Shown: positions 35,443-47,000 of the stretch, piece by piece | Layout of the letters: each line of letters begins with the position of its first letter | Position numbering within the stretch: position 1 is the first letter of the stretch | Assembly: GCF_022201045.2 (NCBI RefSeq) | Contig: NC_068559.1 | Location: forward strand, 27,659,501-27,723,500 | Direction of reading: 5' to 3' | DNA from: Citrus sinensis | Lineage: Eukaryota; Streptophyta; Magnoliopsida; Sapindales; Rutaceae | Length of the DNA: 64,000 bases | Position numbers and translations under genes: made by a program | The notes under the pieces: model-generated | What the model saw: only the letters and a program-made list of their open reading frames with translations | The model's database searches: none | Told to the model about the DNA's origin: nothing

Positions 35443-35634
35443 TGGACAACCCACGTAGCTTCGCGCTCCGTCCGTCTATGTATGAGCCACCAGCATTTTC
35501 TTTTTGGGGTCCCTTTAGAAATTCCCGTTTGGCTTTGGCCGTTAAAAATTCCCGTTGTTTCCAAACCAATATCAGTTCAAAATTAATAAACAAATTCAGC
35601 CGCGAAATTTTAATATTTTCGCCGGCGACGTGAA

Positions 35635-38097
35635 ATGGAAAACCACGGCAGTGGTTTCCGGCGTGTGTTACTCTTGGCATTTTGCGTTGCCGGTATTTGG
35701 TCAGCTTACATTTACCAAGGCATTCTTCAAGAAACTCTGTAAGTTTTTTTTTTTTAAAAGTTAAATCTAATCGATTTTCATTTTGATCTAAGTTTCGATC
35801 GCTTAATTCGATCTATTTGTTGTTGCTTTGATTTCGGATCTGAATGTGCAATTAGATTATGGCAGAAATATAACAAATTTTGGGTTTATTTATTAGGAGT
35901 TATTATCATTGTTGGTTTATAATTACTCGAATAGGAATTGTTTTGTAGCTACCGAATTGATTGGATTATTTGCTGGATTTAGTTGATTGATCTTAGGATA
36001 AACATTGAAAAATCTTTAAATTCATTCTTCTGAAATTACAATACTACTATTATTTGAATGTTTACATGTAGCATTGTTTCTTACATGGACATTGTTTCCT
36101 TTATTTAAAAAAAATTATTTAGGTCGACGAAGCGATTCGGTCCAGATGGGAAGAGGTTTCAGCATCTGGCATTTCTAAACTTGGCTCAGAATGTGGTCTG
36201 TTTAATTTGGTCTTATATAAGTGAGTCTTCTTGTTACCAGTTACATCTTCTTGTTGTCTCATTGTAGAAAAGATGGAGTTTAATATTGAGCTTTTTATGG
36301 GTTAAATGAATGGGCAGTGCTTAAGCTTTGGTCTAGTAATGCTGGCGGTGCTCCTTGGTGGACCTACTGGAGTGCTGGCATTACAAATACAATTGGCCCT
36401 GCAATGGGTATTGAGGCTTTGAAGTATATTAGTTACCCAGCTCAGGCAAGTTGAACCTTCTCTGTGCTAGACATTTTTCTTCTATTATTCTGGAAAATTA
36501 ACTATTGCAGGGTGTTTTAGTCGTTCTTCACTAACTGCTTGATTTGTTCAGAATAGATTGAACTCATGGATTAGTATTGTTGTATGATTGATTAAAGGAG
36601 TTGAATAGAGGCTCGGTTGATTCTGCTTAACTATGATTTTTCCTGTCCGTTTATCCATATCATGCGAATATACATGACTTTCTTGGTCCAAATATTTCAT
36701 CGCTATCCTTGGTTTTCTGTAACAACTTACAAACAATTAGCTAATTGGTTTTAAACATTTGTTCTATTCCCTTACTTGCAGGTTCTGGCAAAATCCTCAA
36801 AAATGATTCCAGGTGAGTTATAATATATCGTTTTAAACATGATTCTTTGCTGCACAAATTCTAATCAGAAGTTTTATGTTTTCATTGTGTAACTGTAAAA
36901 ATGTGCCCTTGCTGTTAGAAATTATTATGCACTTTTAGGCCAAGAAATTTATGATTTTGATGGTTTTCATGATTGCTGATTATATATTTTTTTTACCTCT
37001 ATGCAGTAATGCTGATGGGTACCCTTGTTTATGGTATACGATACACTTTGCCAGAGTATATTTGTACTCTCCTTGTTGCTGGAGGAGTATCTTCCTTTGC
37101 ACTCATGAAGGTGAAAAATAATTGGCGGAGAGAAGTAGTATTTTTATTTTCTTTCTTAGCATGTGTGACTTATTTTAAGCATATAGGAATGCATTTATGT
37201 TCTTAATGTTAGGATCTATAATATTTCAGCTTATGTTTTTTGTATGCACGTGGGAATTGATTTCAGACTAGCTCAAAGACTATCAGCAAGCTAGCACATC
37301 CAAATGCGCCTCTTGGATATGGGCTTTGTTTTCTGAACCTCGCTTTTGATGGATTTACAAATGCTACTCAGGATTCAATTACTGCACGGTATGTCTACAA
37401 ATGCAATCCACAAAATTCTCAAATCTCCTTAAATCTTCTTCATTATCTTCCTGATTTTGCTTCTGTTTATACCCTTTACATTGTTCAGTGAATGAGACAT
37501 GAATCTGTGAAGGCATGGTATAATTAAATTAAGCTGTGTCCACGTCCATCACTTTGTTTAGAATAACAACATATGATTTGTTTTGCTTGCTTATACTTTT
37601 TCACTTTATGTTCCATCTAATTTTGTTGAATGTTGCTTTTTGGATGATCTTTTTTTTTTTAATTTATTTCGTTTCTGGTCTTGCTTAGGTATCCAAAGAC
37701 AAGCGCTTGGGATATAATGTTGGGAATGAATTTATGGGGAACCATATACAACTTGTTCTACATGTTTGGCTGGCCACATGGAAGTGGATTCGAGGCTATC
37801 CAGTTCTGCAAGCAGCATCCAGAGGCAGCCTGGGATATTTTTTTCTATTGCTTATGTGGTGCAGTGGGTCAGAATTTCATCTTTCTAACTATTAGCCGAT
37901 TCGGCTCCCTCACTAACACCACCATCACCACCACACGCAAGTTTGTCAGCATTGTGGTGTCTTCTGTGCTGAGTGGCAATCCCCTGTCATCAAAACAATG
38001 GGGATGCGTTCTCATGGTCTTCTCTGGGCTGTCATACCAGATCTATCTGAAATGGAGGAAGCTGCAAAGACTACAGAAGAAGAGGAAGCCCATGTGA
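35635..38097 (+). CDS. UDP-galactose/UDP-glucose transporter, ER type (UTR3-like)
   Basis: Seven exons: 35635-35738, 36123-36220, 36318-36445, 36782-36812, 37007-37110, 37267-37388, 37689-38097. They sum to 996 nt, 331 aa. This is a nucleotide-sugar transporter of the drug/metabolite superfamily, with about eight to ten hydrophobic helices. Recognisable blocks: GIWSAYIYQGILQETL, ITNTIGPAMGIEALKYISYP, VMLMGTLVYGIRYTLPEY, GFTNATQDSITARYPKTSAW, the GQNFIFLTISRFGSL helix, and the highly conserved TTRKFVSIVVSSVLSGNPLS. The tail is Lys-rich (KKRKPM). Relatives bring UDP-glucose and UDP-galactose into the ER lumen, supporting calnexin-cycle glucosylation and glycoprotein synthesis. Intron 3 begins with GC (CAG|GCAAGT), and removing it is required to read PAQVLAKSSKMIP. 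The promoter carries an ERSE. Confidence 0.94.
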
Positions 38098-38474
38098 AGA
38101 GGGAATGGATCATTTTGAACCTCACATTTGACTTTATTTTTCCTTTTTCTTTTCCTTCTTGTTAAATCTTCACTGTAACCATAAGGTTCAGTGGTTCCAT
38201 ATTTAGATGATACTTAGAGAATACTGACTGTGTTTTGGTAGATATTTTAAGAAGAAAATTAAAAGTTAGTGAGAATTGGATTTTGGTTGTGTACAATGAT
38301 TTTCAAATTTATTCAGTGCCAAGTAACTCAGTGGATGTGGCTGTGTTTCAATGTGAAAAAGGTTCACAATAATTTATTGACAATCTACCGGATGACTGGG
38401 ACATACTCCATGTTTAAAAGGAGCTTTCTTAATTGGATTAAACCGCAAAGATGATGCGAGTTTTGCCATACGCG

Positions 38475-38620
38475 TTCTGGTTTAGTTGCCACTATTACTT
38501 GTTGATATTATGGGCCATATCACAATAGCCCGCGAATATGATTCGAGTGCTGCCTCTCATATACACTTTCTGATTTAATTACCACTAATTACTTGTTGAT
38601 ATTATGGGCCAAATCACACC
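38475..38620. repeat. Imperfect tandem duplication, about 91-bp period
   Basis: GGTTTAGTTGCCACTATTAC is followed by TTGTTGATATTATGGGCCAT at about 38479-38524, then TGATTTAATTACCACTAATT with TTGTTGATATTATGGGCCAA at about 38571-38616. The block lies just after the transporter gene and is non-coding. Confidence 0.75.
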
Positions 38621-39773
38621 AAAAGGTTGCTCCAATGTCAACTCAGATTTATTTTGCATGGTAATAATGGTCAAAACGGTCAATACCTTCCCTCGAGAAA
38701 GTTATATGCAATAAGAGACACTTTAATTTGTAAGGGGTTCCCTCCCTCCTTTTACCATTAGCTTTATGCTTAGCTCATAATTACACTTGTCTTCCACCAC
38801 CACCACCACCACCACCTTGACCTTCCTAAATAGCTGAGTTCTGATCCTTCTTCCCCCACAATATTGTCCTCAGTCAAAGAATTGAAAGAGCAGAGCAGAG
38901 GGGTTTCCACTCAGCCAAATTCTTTGGAGTCTTCTGTAAGTAAATTATTTTGCTTCTTTAAATCCTTCATTTCTTTCATCTTCTCTAAAGTGTCATTACT
39001 TTGCTTTGGTAACTTTCGATAATGCATTGATTCAAAGCAAGAAGGAGTAGCTAAGAAGACAAATATATGCACACCAAAACCAGAACACATTTCCACTCAA
39101 ATAACATATAGGTTAAATTACATTAGATATCAGAGGAAAAATTATAAGGCAGAAAAACTTATTCTATACCTTTTTCACACCCAAAAACAACAAAATGGGA
39201 ATCCAATCACCTGGTTGATCCTCTTTAATTTTTTTCTGTTTCTTTAATCATATATTGGCGAGCTGCCGATGTATAATTACACTCTGACTGGGGGGTTTTA
39301 TATAGCAGGTTCTGTACAAATAAGAAATCAAGGCTAAAAACTGGGTTGGAAGAAGAAAGTATGCCCGGAATCAATCCCATGAAATGGCAAACGAAAGAAT
39401 GACACACATTAATACTAAACACACATGATTTCAGTGAGTATTAAGATAGTACTCTCCTAGGAGGGAAAATAAAAAAGAAAAAAAATTGTTTAAAAGAAGA
39501 AAAGGAGCTCAGAACACATTGTTAGATGTTTCTGAGGTTCTAGAATGCCCAACATTCTAGATCAGTGGTTTTGGAATGCAGATCTTATAGATGCCCTCTT
39601 TGTAAAATTTTAGGCAGAGATGGCCGCAATCCTAGGAAACAGAACTCAAACAAGGGAAGAAAAAAAAACTCAATATATGCCACATTCCCCCAGGGAATGA
39701 AAGATGAGATATAATGGCTTTCAGACTAGTAGGTTTTAGTAAGTGACAATGTGAGATGGATCAGAGAAGTTGA
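38621..39773. other. Spacer between transporter and MYB genes
   Basis: It contains a (CCA)n tract at 38787-38816. No gene was recognised. The right end should hold the 3' UTR of the MYB gene. Confidence 0.45.
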
Positions 39774-42700
39774 TTATAGACTTTGGAGTAGGGCTCTTTT
39801 GCAGGGAGGTGGTTGTGAAGGATTGGGATTTGGATTGGTCATAGGAGACTCAATGCCAAGTGTTCTTAATAAGAAATTCCGCTCCTGAAAATATGCAACA
39901 AAAAGGAAAACATTAGTCACCCCCATGTGAAAAATTGAAACAAGTAATCATAAATCACATCAACATGTGGTGTGAACTTTGATTGCACTCTTGTGTTCGC
40001 TTCACATGCCCACATCTTGAGGCAAAGAGAAGATGAAAATAGAAACAGTTTGAAAAGTGCAGAAGAAGATTCATGGAAATTTATGAGTGCATGAAAGTAG
40101 AAAACAACATTGAAAAGTGATTATCATCAGTTTGTCAGACAATCTATTTCATTTCATTTAACAAACTATCATGGGATCTTATTATTTGACACAAGCAGAA
40201 ATAATCTTTAGTTAAACTTGGAAGCAACTTTTAGTTTTGGATCATCGAGAAGCAGTCTGGTCACAGCTAGCTAAGCAACTTCTAGGATCCCACAGGCCAT
40301 GAGAGTGGAGTGATTGCCTAGATTGTAGAAAGGAATCCAAATACTAACACCCACAACAGTTTTGTAGTTGTTCAACTGCGAGTACTTGGTTTATTGTTTC
40401 ATAACCATCTTTACCAGATCTTTTAGCTCCTAATGATTTGCAAATAGGCATGTGGGACGAGTCATTGGGTTATTTATTAATTAATGAAAGTAAAATTGAA
40501 TATTTGGCCTGAGGGGAAGGGAAAAAAAAGAAAAAGAAGATTGGTGAGAAGACAAACACTTTGAAACGGAGGTTTGTGAGAGGAAGAAAAAAGAGGGATA
40601 GAAATCTGGTATGAATTAGTTTTACAACTATTCAGAGGTTCCCTTTGTTTGATCAATTATTTGAAGTTTGACATTATATGATCGTTATGTATGCTATAAG
40701 GTTTTATTAGATAGAGATGAAAAATCAGTTTCTTTAACTCTACTGCTCTTGTTTCCATTAGTATTTAACTCTCTGAAAGACAGATTAAATTTGACCTAGT
40801 TTAAATTATACCCAGCTGGGTATGAAGTTACCATTGAAGTTTATAGGAGTTGACTGAATTCTGGAACTAGAATATAAAATTTATTCCTAAAGCTTTGGAC
40901 TCCGAGTTTACATTGGATTCAGTCATATTGTAGCATAATGGGTCTAAATTAAGGTTTTAAATTTGAATGAAACAATGTCTTGATAATTACTAGATGGTTC
41001 CAGTGTCTAGATGATGACTTAATCATTGGCAACCCCTAGAGTCCTATGAATCGATTGATAAATAGCAGGGATAGAGTCGTAACCGTCACCACCACCGTTG
41101 TCACAGCTTTCACCACTACAACTCGCTGACAGTACATATCAGGGCTTCACAAGCTTTCTATTAGCCCTGCTGCTACTAATTCCACTTTAGGCTGATAATT
41201 GTCAGCCTTGATACTTCTACTAATGAATTCATATCTGGAACTCAAAGATTAAAGATGACTTACACTTTCTGAAAATTTTGGGCTGGGGATTCCTGCTGCT
41301 AAGGATCTGAACAGCGGGGTAACGTGGAGTGGGGAACTAAACTCTGTACTTGATGAGGTGGAGGCAGCTCCATCATTGTTCGTGTCCTCACCACCAGAAG
41401 TAAAAAACCCTAGTGCAAGAAAATTAGGTATTTCATAGGAAAACGTAGTATTGTAGAATTTATCTTCAATAATAGAATATGAAAACAATCGTATATAAGA
41501 TTTAATTACCTTGCTTTGAGTCTGCACTCCCTTTATCCCGTTCCACTAAGCAATGTTGCTTAGCAATATCAATTGATTGTAATTCTGTCCCAATAGCCTG
41601 ATGCAATGCACTTAACTCAGCATCAATTTGATCTGTTGTATCACCAGCTGGACGAGGGATCAGAGTTGATCCAGTACTATATTCAGAACTAGCTGGAGAG
41701 TCCTCAAACAGATCAGGATGCCTGCAATATGTCAATCATCAGTCACACATGTTAAGGTGAGCGAAACATTCTTCAATCTAGATTTCTACCTCCAAGATGA
41801 TCTACTTTCATCATTGCTACTCCTCAAGTCCTCTATCAAATCTTTAAAATCTTCCAATTGCAAATCAATATCAGAGATTTTGCATCGTAGAATATCATTT
41901 TCTTTGCTTCGGTTCAGGAAATCTTGGAGAACCTGAATTGATGATATTCAATAAAATATTAGAATCCATGCAGCATCACCATTCAAATTGTTCCAAAGTG
42001 GAATTCTGGGATTATCTGTATTAGTTAATCATTGGAGTAACATCTAATCCCCATATATGTATTGGTAGATGATGCACTTACGAATAACAGTTGTAGATAG
42101 CTAAAAGAAAAGAGTGAAATAAAAAAAAAAATTACCTTCCAAGCATTTTCCAAACTCTGTTCTGTGCTCTCTGTATTAACTTTCTGCGCAAGTGAGCTGA
42201 GAAGTTCTGCTTGTTGTATCAAAGCAGTTATCTTTGGATCATCCTTCTTAAGAAATGTTCCTTGAGTTTTATTGTTCTGAGCTGCTAGCAGATCAGCAAA
42301 ATAGATTAACCTTTGGATTTCAATAGTTCTAATACAAGACTTTTTTTACCTTAAGGTGCCTTTCAGGCTTAGCTACCAAAATTTAGTAGACTTACAGTTC
42401 CAGAAACCTTGCAACAGGGGCTCACCATCATTTGAGACCTCCTTAGCATCATGATACTTGGCAGGCAAATGGGTGATGCTGGGGAAGTTCTGAGGCAACA
42501 CAGTAAAAGGAGATCTTAGATGCTGATTTGCAGCTGTTCCAGATTGCCTATGTGATCTGTTCTCAAAGTTGCAATTTTCTGTGAGATCAGGGATGTGTGC
42601 CCTCCTGAATTGGAAAAAGAACAAGTTTTACTTGGTGAATTAACAGGAATGAATTTGTTAAATGCTATTATTATTGGTAATTGTAGTTTGGCATTCCATC

Positions 42701-44034
42701 TTTACCTCACTTTCTTAACAGGTGCTGCATTTTCTGGAGTCCCATCTGTACCGAACCCATTTTGGAATAAAATTCTCTTGTTGTTTGGGTTTATATATGC
42801 ATTGTTATTCTCTTTTGCTAAGGCTTCATATTTTGCTCTCTTCTTGCACAACGTGGAGAATCTGTTCTTGACAGCATTATCCGTTCTGCATAAACAGAAA
42901 TATGAGCAGTATTGATCATATAATCTCAAAGATAAAGCGGAGTGCACAAACAAGGGTAAAAGAACAGTTTTCTTATATAAATTTTTTTCTTTTTTTCAAA
43001 AAATATAAAAATTGTATACCTGCCTGAAACCACCTTAGCTATTTCTGTCCATCTATTACCAAATATCTTCTGAGCCTGCAGACCGGTTTGGTTATCATAT
43101 TATAAACACATTCAATGATTGAATAATACTCATTTAAACAGAAATGCATCGTGTGCTTTTTGGCTTAACTTTTGAGAGACAGGAAACATAGCAATTAGTT
43201 ATAAGTCTGGCCTACTTTCATTAATTTTTCTGCTTCAAAAACACAACACCTACTACTAACAACAACAAGGACAGGTAATGACCAAAAGTAAAATCTAAGA
43301 GATGAAAGTTTTGAAAAGGTTTTGCTGTAATTATTATTGAACTAACCTTAACCTATGGTATTGAATGTGCAAATAAGAGCATCAAATACCTCACATAATA
43401 GCATATCTTCCTCCGGCGACCATCCCCCTTTCTTGAAATCTGAATTCAAGTATGTGTACCATCTGCCATTTCAATATCACTCACCACATCAGATTAAAAC
43501 TTAAAACAAAAATTCAAAATTGTGTAATAAATATCATGAAAGTTGTCAAAGAACAAAACAGAGGATCATTGATTCAATATCAAAATGATCTAACTTCACC
43601 AACCTTCTTCTACACTGTCTGGTTGTTTTATCCTTGAATTTGGACGCAATAATTGACCAACTGTACAAATATCAAAACCAAAACCCTTAATTTCAAATTG
43701 TCCGATTAAGTGATCAAACAGAAGAGCACTTCCATTAAAAAATAAAAATAAAAATAAACGAAATCCTTACTTCTCAGTTCCATGTATACTGATTTGTTCA
43801 CGCAATATATCATCTTCCTGCAAATTCACACGAACCCAGATAAGATAACCCGCCAAGAAACTCACAAGAAGTAGCAAACTTCAATTTTTCCATAAAAGGA
43901 TCCCATTCTGAATAAATGAAAAAACGAGACTAATAAAACAGAAGAGACAGAACCTGCTGAGTCCAAGTGACAATATGTCTTTCTTTCTTCTTGGATTCTT
44001 CATTGGAGCCAATCTTCTTCTTGGGTACTTGCAT
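39774..44034 (-). CDS. FLP: R2R3-MYB transcription factor, FOUR LIPS/MYB88 type
   Basis: Twelve exons: 44034-43954, 43817-43771, 43660-43604, 43462-43390, 43075-43020, 42885-42706, 42604-42396, 42284-42136, 41932-41790, 41721-41510, 41409-41264, 39884-39774. They sum to 1464 nt, 487 aa. R2 reads ERHIVTWTQQEDDILREQ... ending RRRWYTYLN; R3 reads GGWSPEEDMLLCE... ending VSGRTDNAVKNRF. This is the atypical R2R3 pair of the FLP/MYB88 clade. Clade-specific C-terminal blocks are present: QQAELLSSLAQKVNTEST, SLENAWK, FKDLIEDLRSS, DSPASSEYSTGST, HVTPLFRSLAAGIPSPKFSE and FLLRTLGIESP. In Arabidopsis, FLP and MYB88 limit divisions of stomatal precursors by repressing cell-cycle genes and act in root and reproductive development. 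The many small exons and the 1.38-kb last intron are notable. All splice phases agree. The call cannot separate FLP from MYB88 and may be a single orthologue of both. Confidence 0.96.
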
Positions 44035-47000
44035 TGTTTACTCACTTAATTATTCACTCTCTTTGTGGCTCTTTTTTATCTTGGACGCTCCTCCCCTTTG
44101 TCAAAACCAACACACGCATGCTAAAGCCAAAGTCTTTATAATAAAAATTCTCCTTTTCCTTGGACGGGTCTTTACAGGGAAAAAAAGGGGGAAAAAAAGA
44201 AAAACTGTTTAGTTCAAACGGAATCGTAAGCAGCTCTCAAGAACTCTATGGTTGCTATGCCTCGGATTCTAAAAAGTGACTCCAAGAAAATGAAAATGAT
44301 TCAGAATGGAGACTATAAACGGCGATGCTTTGATGGTTGATCTCGATATTCGAGTAATGGGTTCGAATACGTAAGATTATATGATCTAAAACTAAAGTAC
44401 ATTGAAACTTGACACTGCATCTACATACATCATATAATAAAATAAGATTCAGGAAAAGTTGGAGAGAAGAAGAAACAAGTGAAGAAATGAAGAGACTGTA
44501 GAGATTGGAACTTGTTAGATGTTGATGTGTGTCTGAATGAATGATGCTGTATTGTTTTGGTTCATTTGTTTCTCTCTCTCTGTGGAACCTTTTTGAAATG
44601 CACCATCTTTCTTGCAAGATTACAATATTTTACTCCACATTTTGGGTTGTTTTAGTAATTTAAATATGAGGGGGATAAAAATATTAATTTAAATCAACGG
44701 ATTCTTGCTTTAGTGCGCGGGTATGAAGGGCAGTTTGAAAATAACGCTGAATTCCACGACATGGCTTTTAATGAATGGTGGCGTGGACTCTCACCACCAC
44801 ATTCCACACTTCCACTATACCACGCCCTACCAAATTAAAACCTAATAACAACCTTATTTTCCAACAAGAAAAAAAAAAGTCAATTTATTTTTTCTTACAT
44901 CTGGAAATAAATTTGACTTGTTTTACGTTTAATGTTCCAATTTGAATTGTCACAGAGTTAACCGAAGATAATTTCTAGCCAACTGTAATTTTTAGTGATT
45001 TTGTATATAAAACGGCTTCACGGCTAACTTACATTTGATATAATTTACAATTGTACAAATGAGTATGACGTGATTATTTTATAAGATAGAAGATTGAGTC
45101 TCTTGTTATTGTGGGATAAAAATTTAAAAAAAAAAAATAGCAAGTAGTGTTGCTCATAATCAAGTGTAAGGATTCTTTTCTGATCTAAAATTTTTAAAGA
45201 TATTATGATACATGTCATGCATAGAATTTAATTTCTTTATTTTTTTCATTTATTAACCACCAGTCAATATATGAATTTTTGTTCAAGAGAAATTCTGATC
45301 AGGAAAGGGTCTTAATGTCATAATCGCAAGTTTACAACATGCTGCATTTTCTATGCTTTTTATTTTCAAATTGTTTTGATTTTGAATGTTACTGTTTTTA
45401 AATGTGGCATGACGAAATCCGTGACCTAACCTTCACAATTCATTATTTCCATTTAAATTTTTGGTTATTTTTTCAATTTTTCTTCTTGGCCAATCATGCA
45501 ATTTGAGCGACTTCAAAATTTAGGCAAGCGTAAAGCCACGCGCACCATAGCAAGTGGAACGAACGGTCGTTTTTCTATTGGCTAGGATGTCTAGCGGTTG
45601 GTGTTTACTTGAATTTGATTGGTCAGTGACAGTGACGTGAATTGCGGTTGGTCGTTTTTCCTTGTAGATTTTTGTTATGAGGCTCCAGCCATTTTCTGAC
45701 AAAGCCCCAGTTCAACCTTCTTATTTAGTGCGTGTGAAATGTAAATGTGAGAGTTCGAGTTCATTTTTTGAAAAATTGAAAGTTTTTATTTGTATTGGCA
45801 TTAATGGTTTTACTGGCTCTGCCTTTTGCTTCAACTGGTTTTTCAATTTTTTTCCCCTTGTGATTTTCATGTCAAGCATCATATTATATGGATATTATTT
45901 AAGATTTTAAAAAAAAATCTCTAAATAATTTTTTAATGTTTGATTTGAATAAACTTATTTGTTGAAAATACTTCTTGGCGAGCAGCCGATAGTAGAGCGT
46001 AATATTTAACCACAATTAGTTAGACATCATTGTTCATTAAATTTTAACTATCAATTTTTTTTAAATTTTTCATGAGTTTTATTGATTTGAATGTCTGATC
46101 TAATCTATCAAGTTATCGCTAGTGTTATAGAGACTGCATAATATATTTTTTTTCCTAAAGACAAAATTATTAATTTTATAGCTCCTCGGAAATAAAATAT
46201 CAAATTTTAAAACATCAATGGTCGGTTAAATTCCGACTTCTGCCTTTGTTGATCGTTGCTTACGCAAACTAGAGTGATCTAATTGTTTAAAGTTAATAAC
46301 AATCCTTAATTTCCAACTACAAGATTTTTCCTTGCTTGGTTTTTTAAAAAGAGTTTTTACCAATTTCCACAGAGAACTACATTTTTGTTCTGTTTAAACG
46401 TTTCCTATTCTTAGCTTGAGGGCTGTTTTCTCTCATTGCATGATCCCTTTATATCAATCAACAATATTATATCTCCCTAAAGTATTCTACTATTATTAAA
46501 ATGTTCTTTGAAGAGAATATATACTTAAAATACAAACTATATGAAATCATATATAAAAACAAACATGATTATCTATAATTATTGCCTAACTCTATTAACC
46601 ATCTGTTTTTCACGTTTTTATATAAGCTTAAGATATTAATTAACTATATTTTCTTACAAACATGATCATTCTATGCTGGCTCTTATTCAAATTGCAATGT
46701 TTTAATAGATATAATTTAATTAATGTGCGAACCATCTGCCTTTGCAGGATTTCGAAAAGGTATACATGCAATCATAACAAATTCACAAGTTAACTAAAGT
46801 CAAAAAAAATTTCTGACTGAGGTAATTTGATCGCAGAAAATTACAGCCTTTAATTTTGTCATTGTTTTCGTTTAGTAATTAGTATTAATTATTAGGTTGG
46901 TTATCATATATGCAATTTCGAGGTGGGGGAAGGAAATATTCAGTAGTATATATTTAATTAATCAGGGCCAGCAACGCTATATCAAAGTTCCCTAAAACAC

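Noticed and set aside
45677-45910. 77-aa frame after a CCAAT-rich stretch
   Set aside because: It looks like a promoter followed by a gene start, but the frame becomes a hydrophobic low-complexity run and ends. No continuation by splicing was found.
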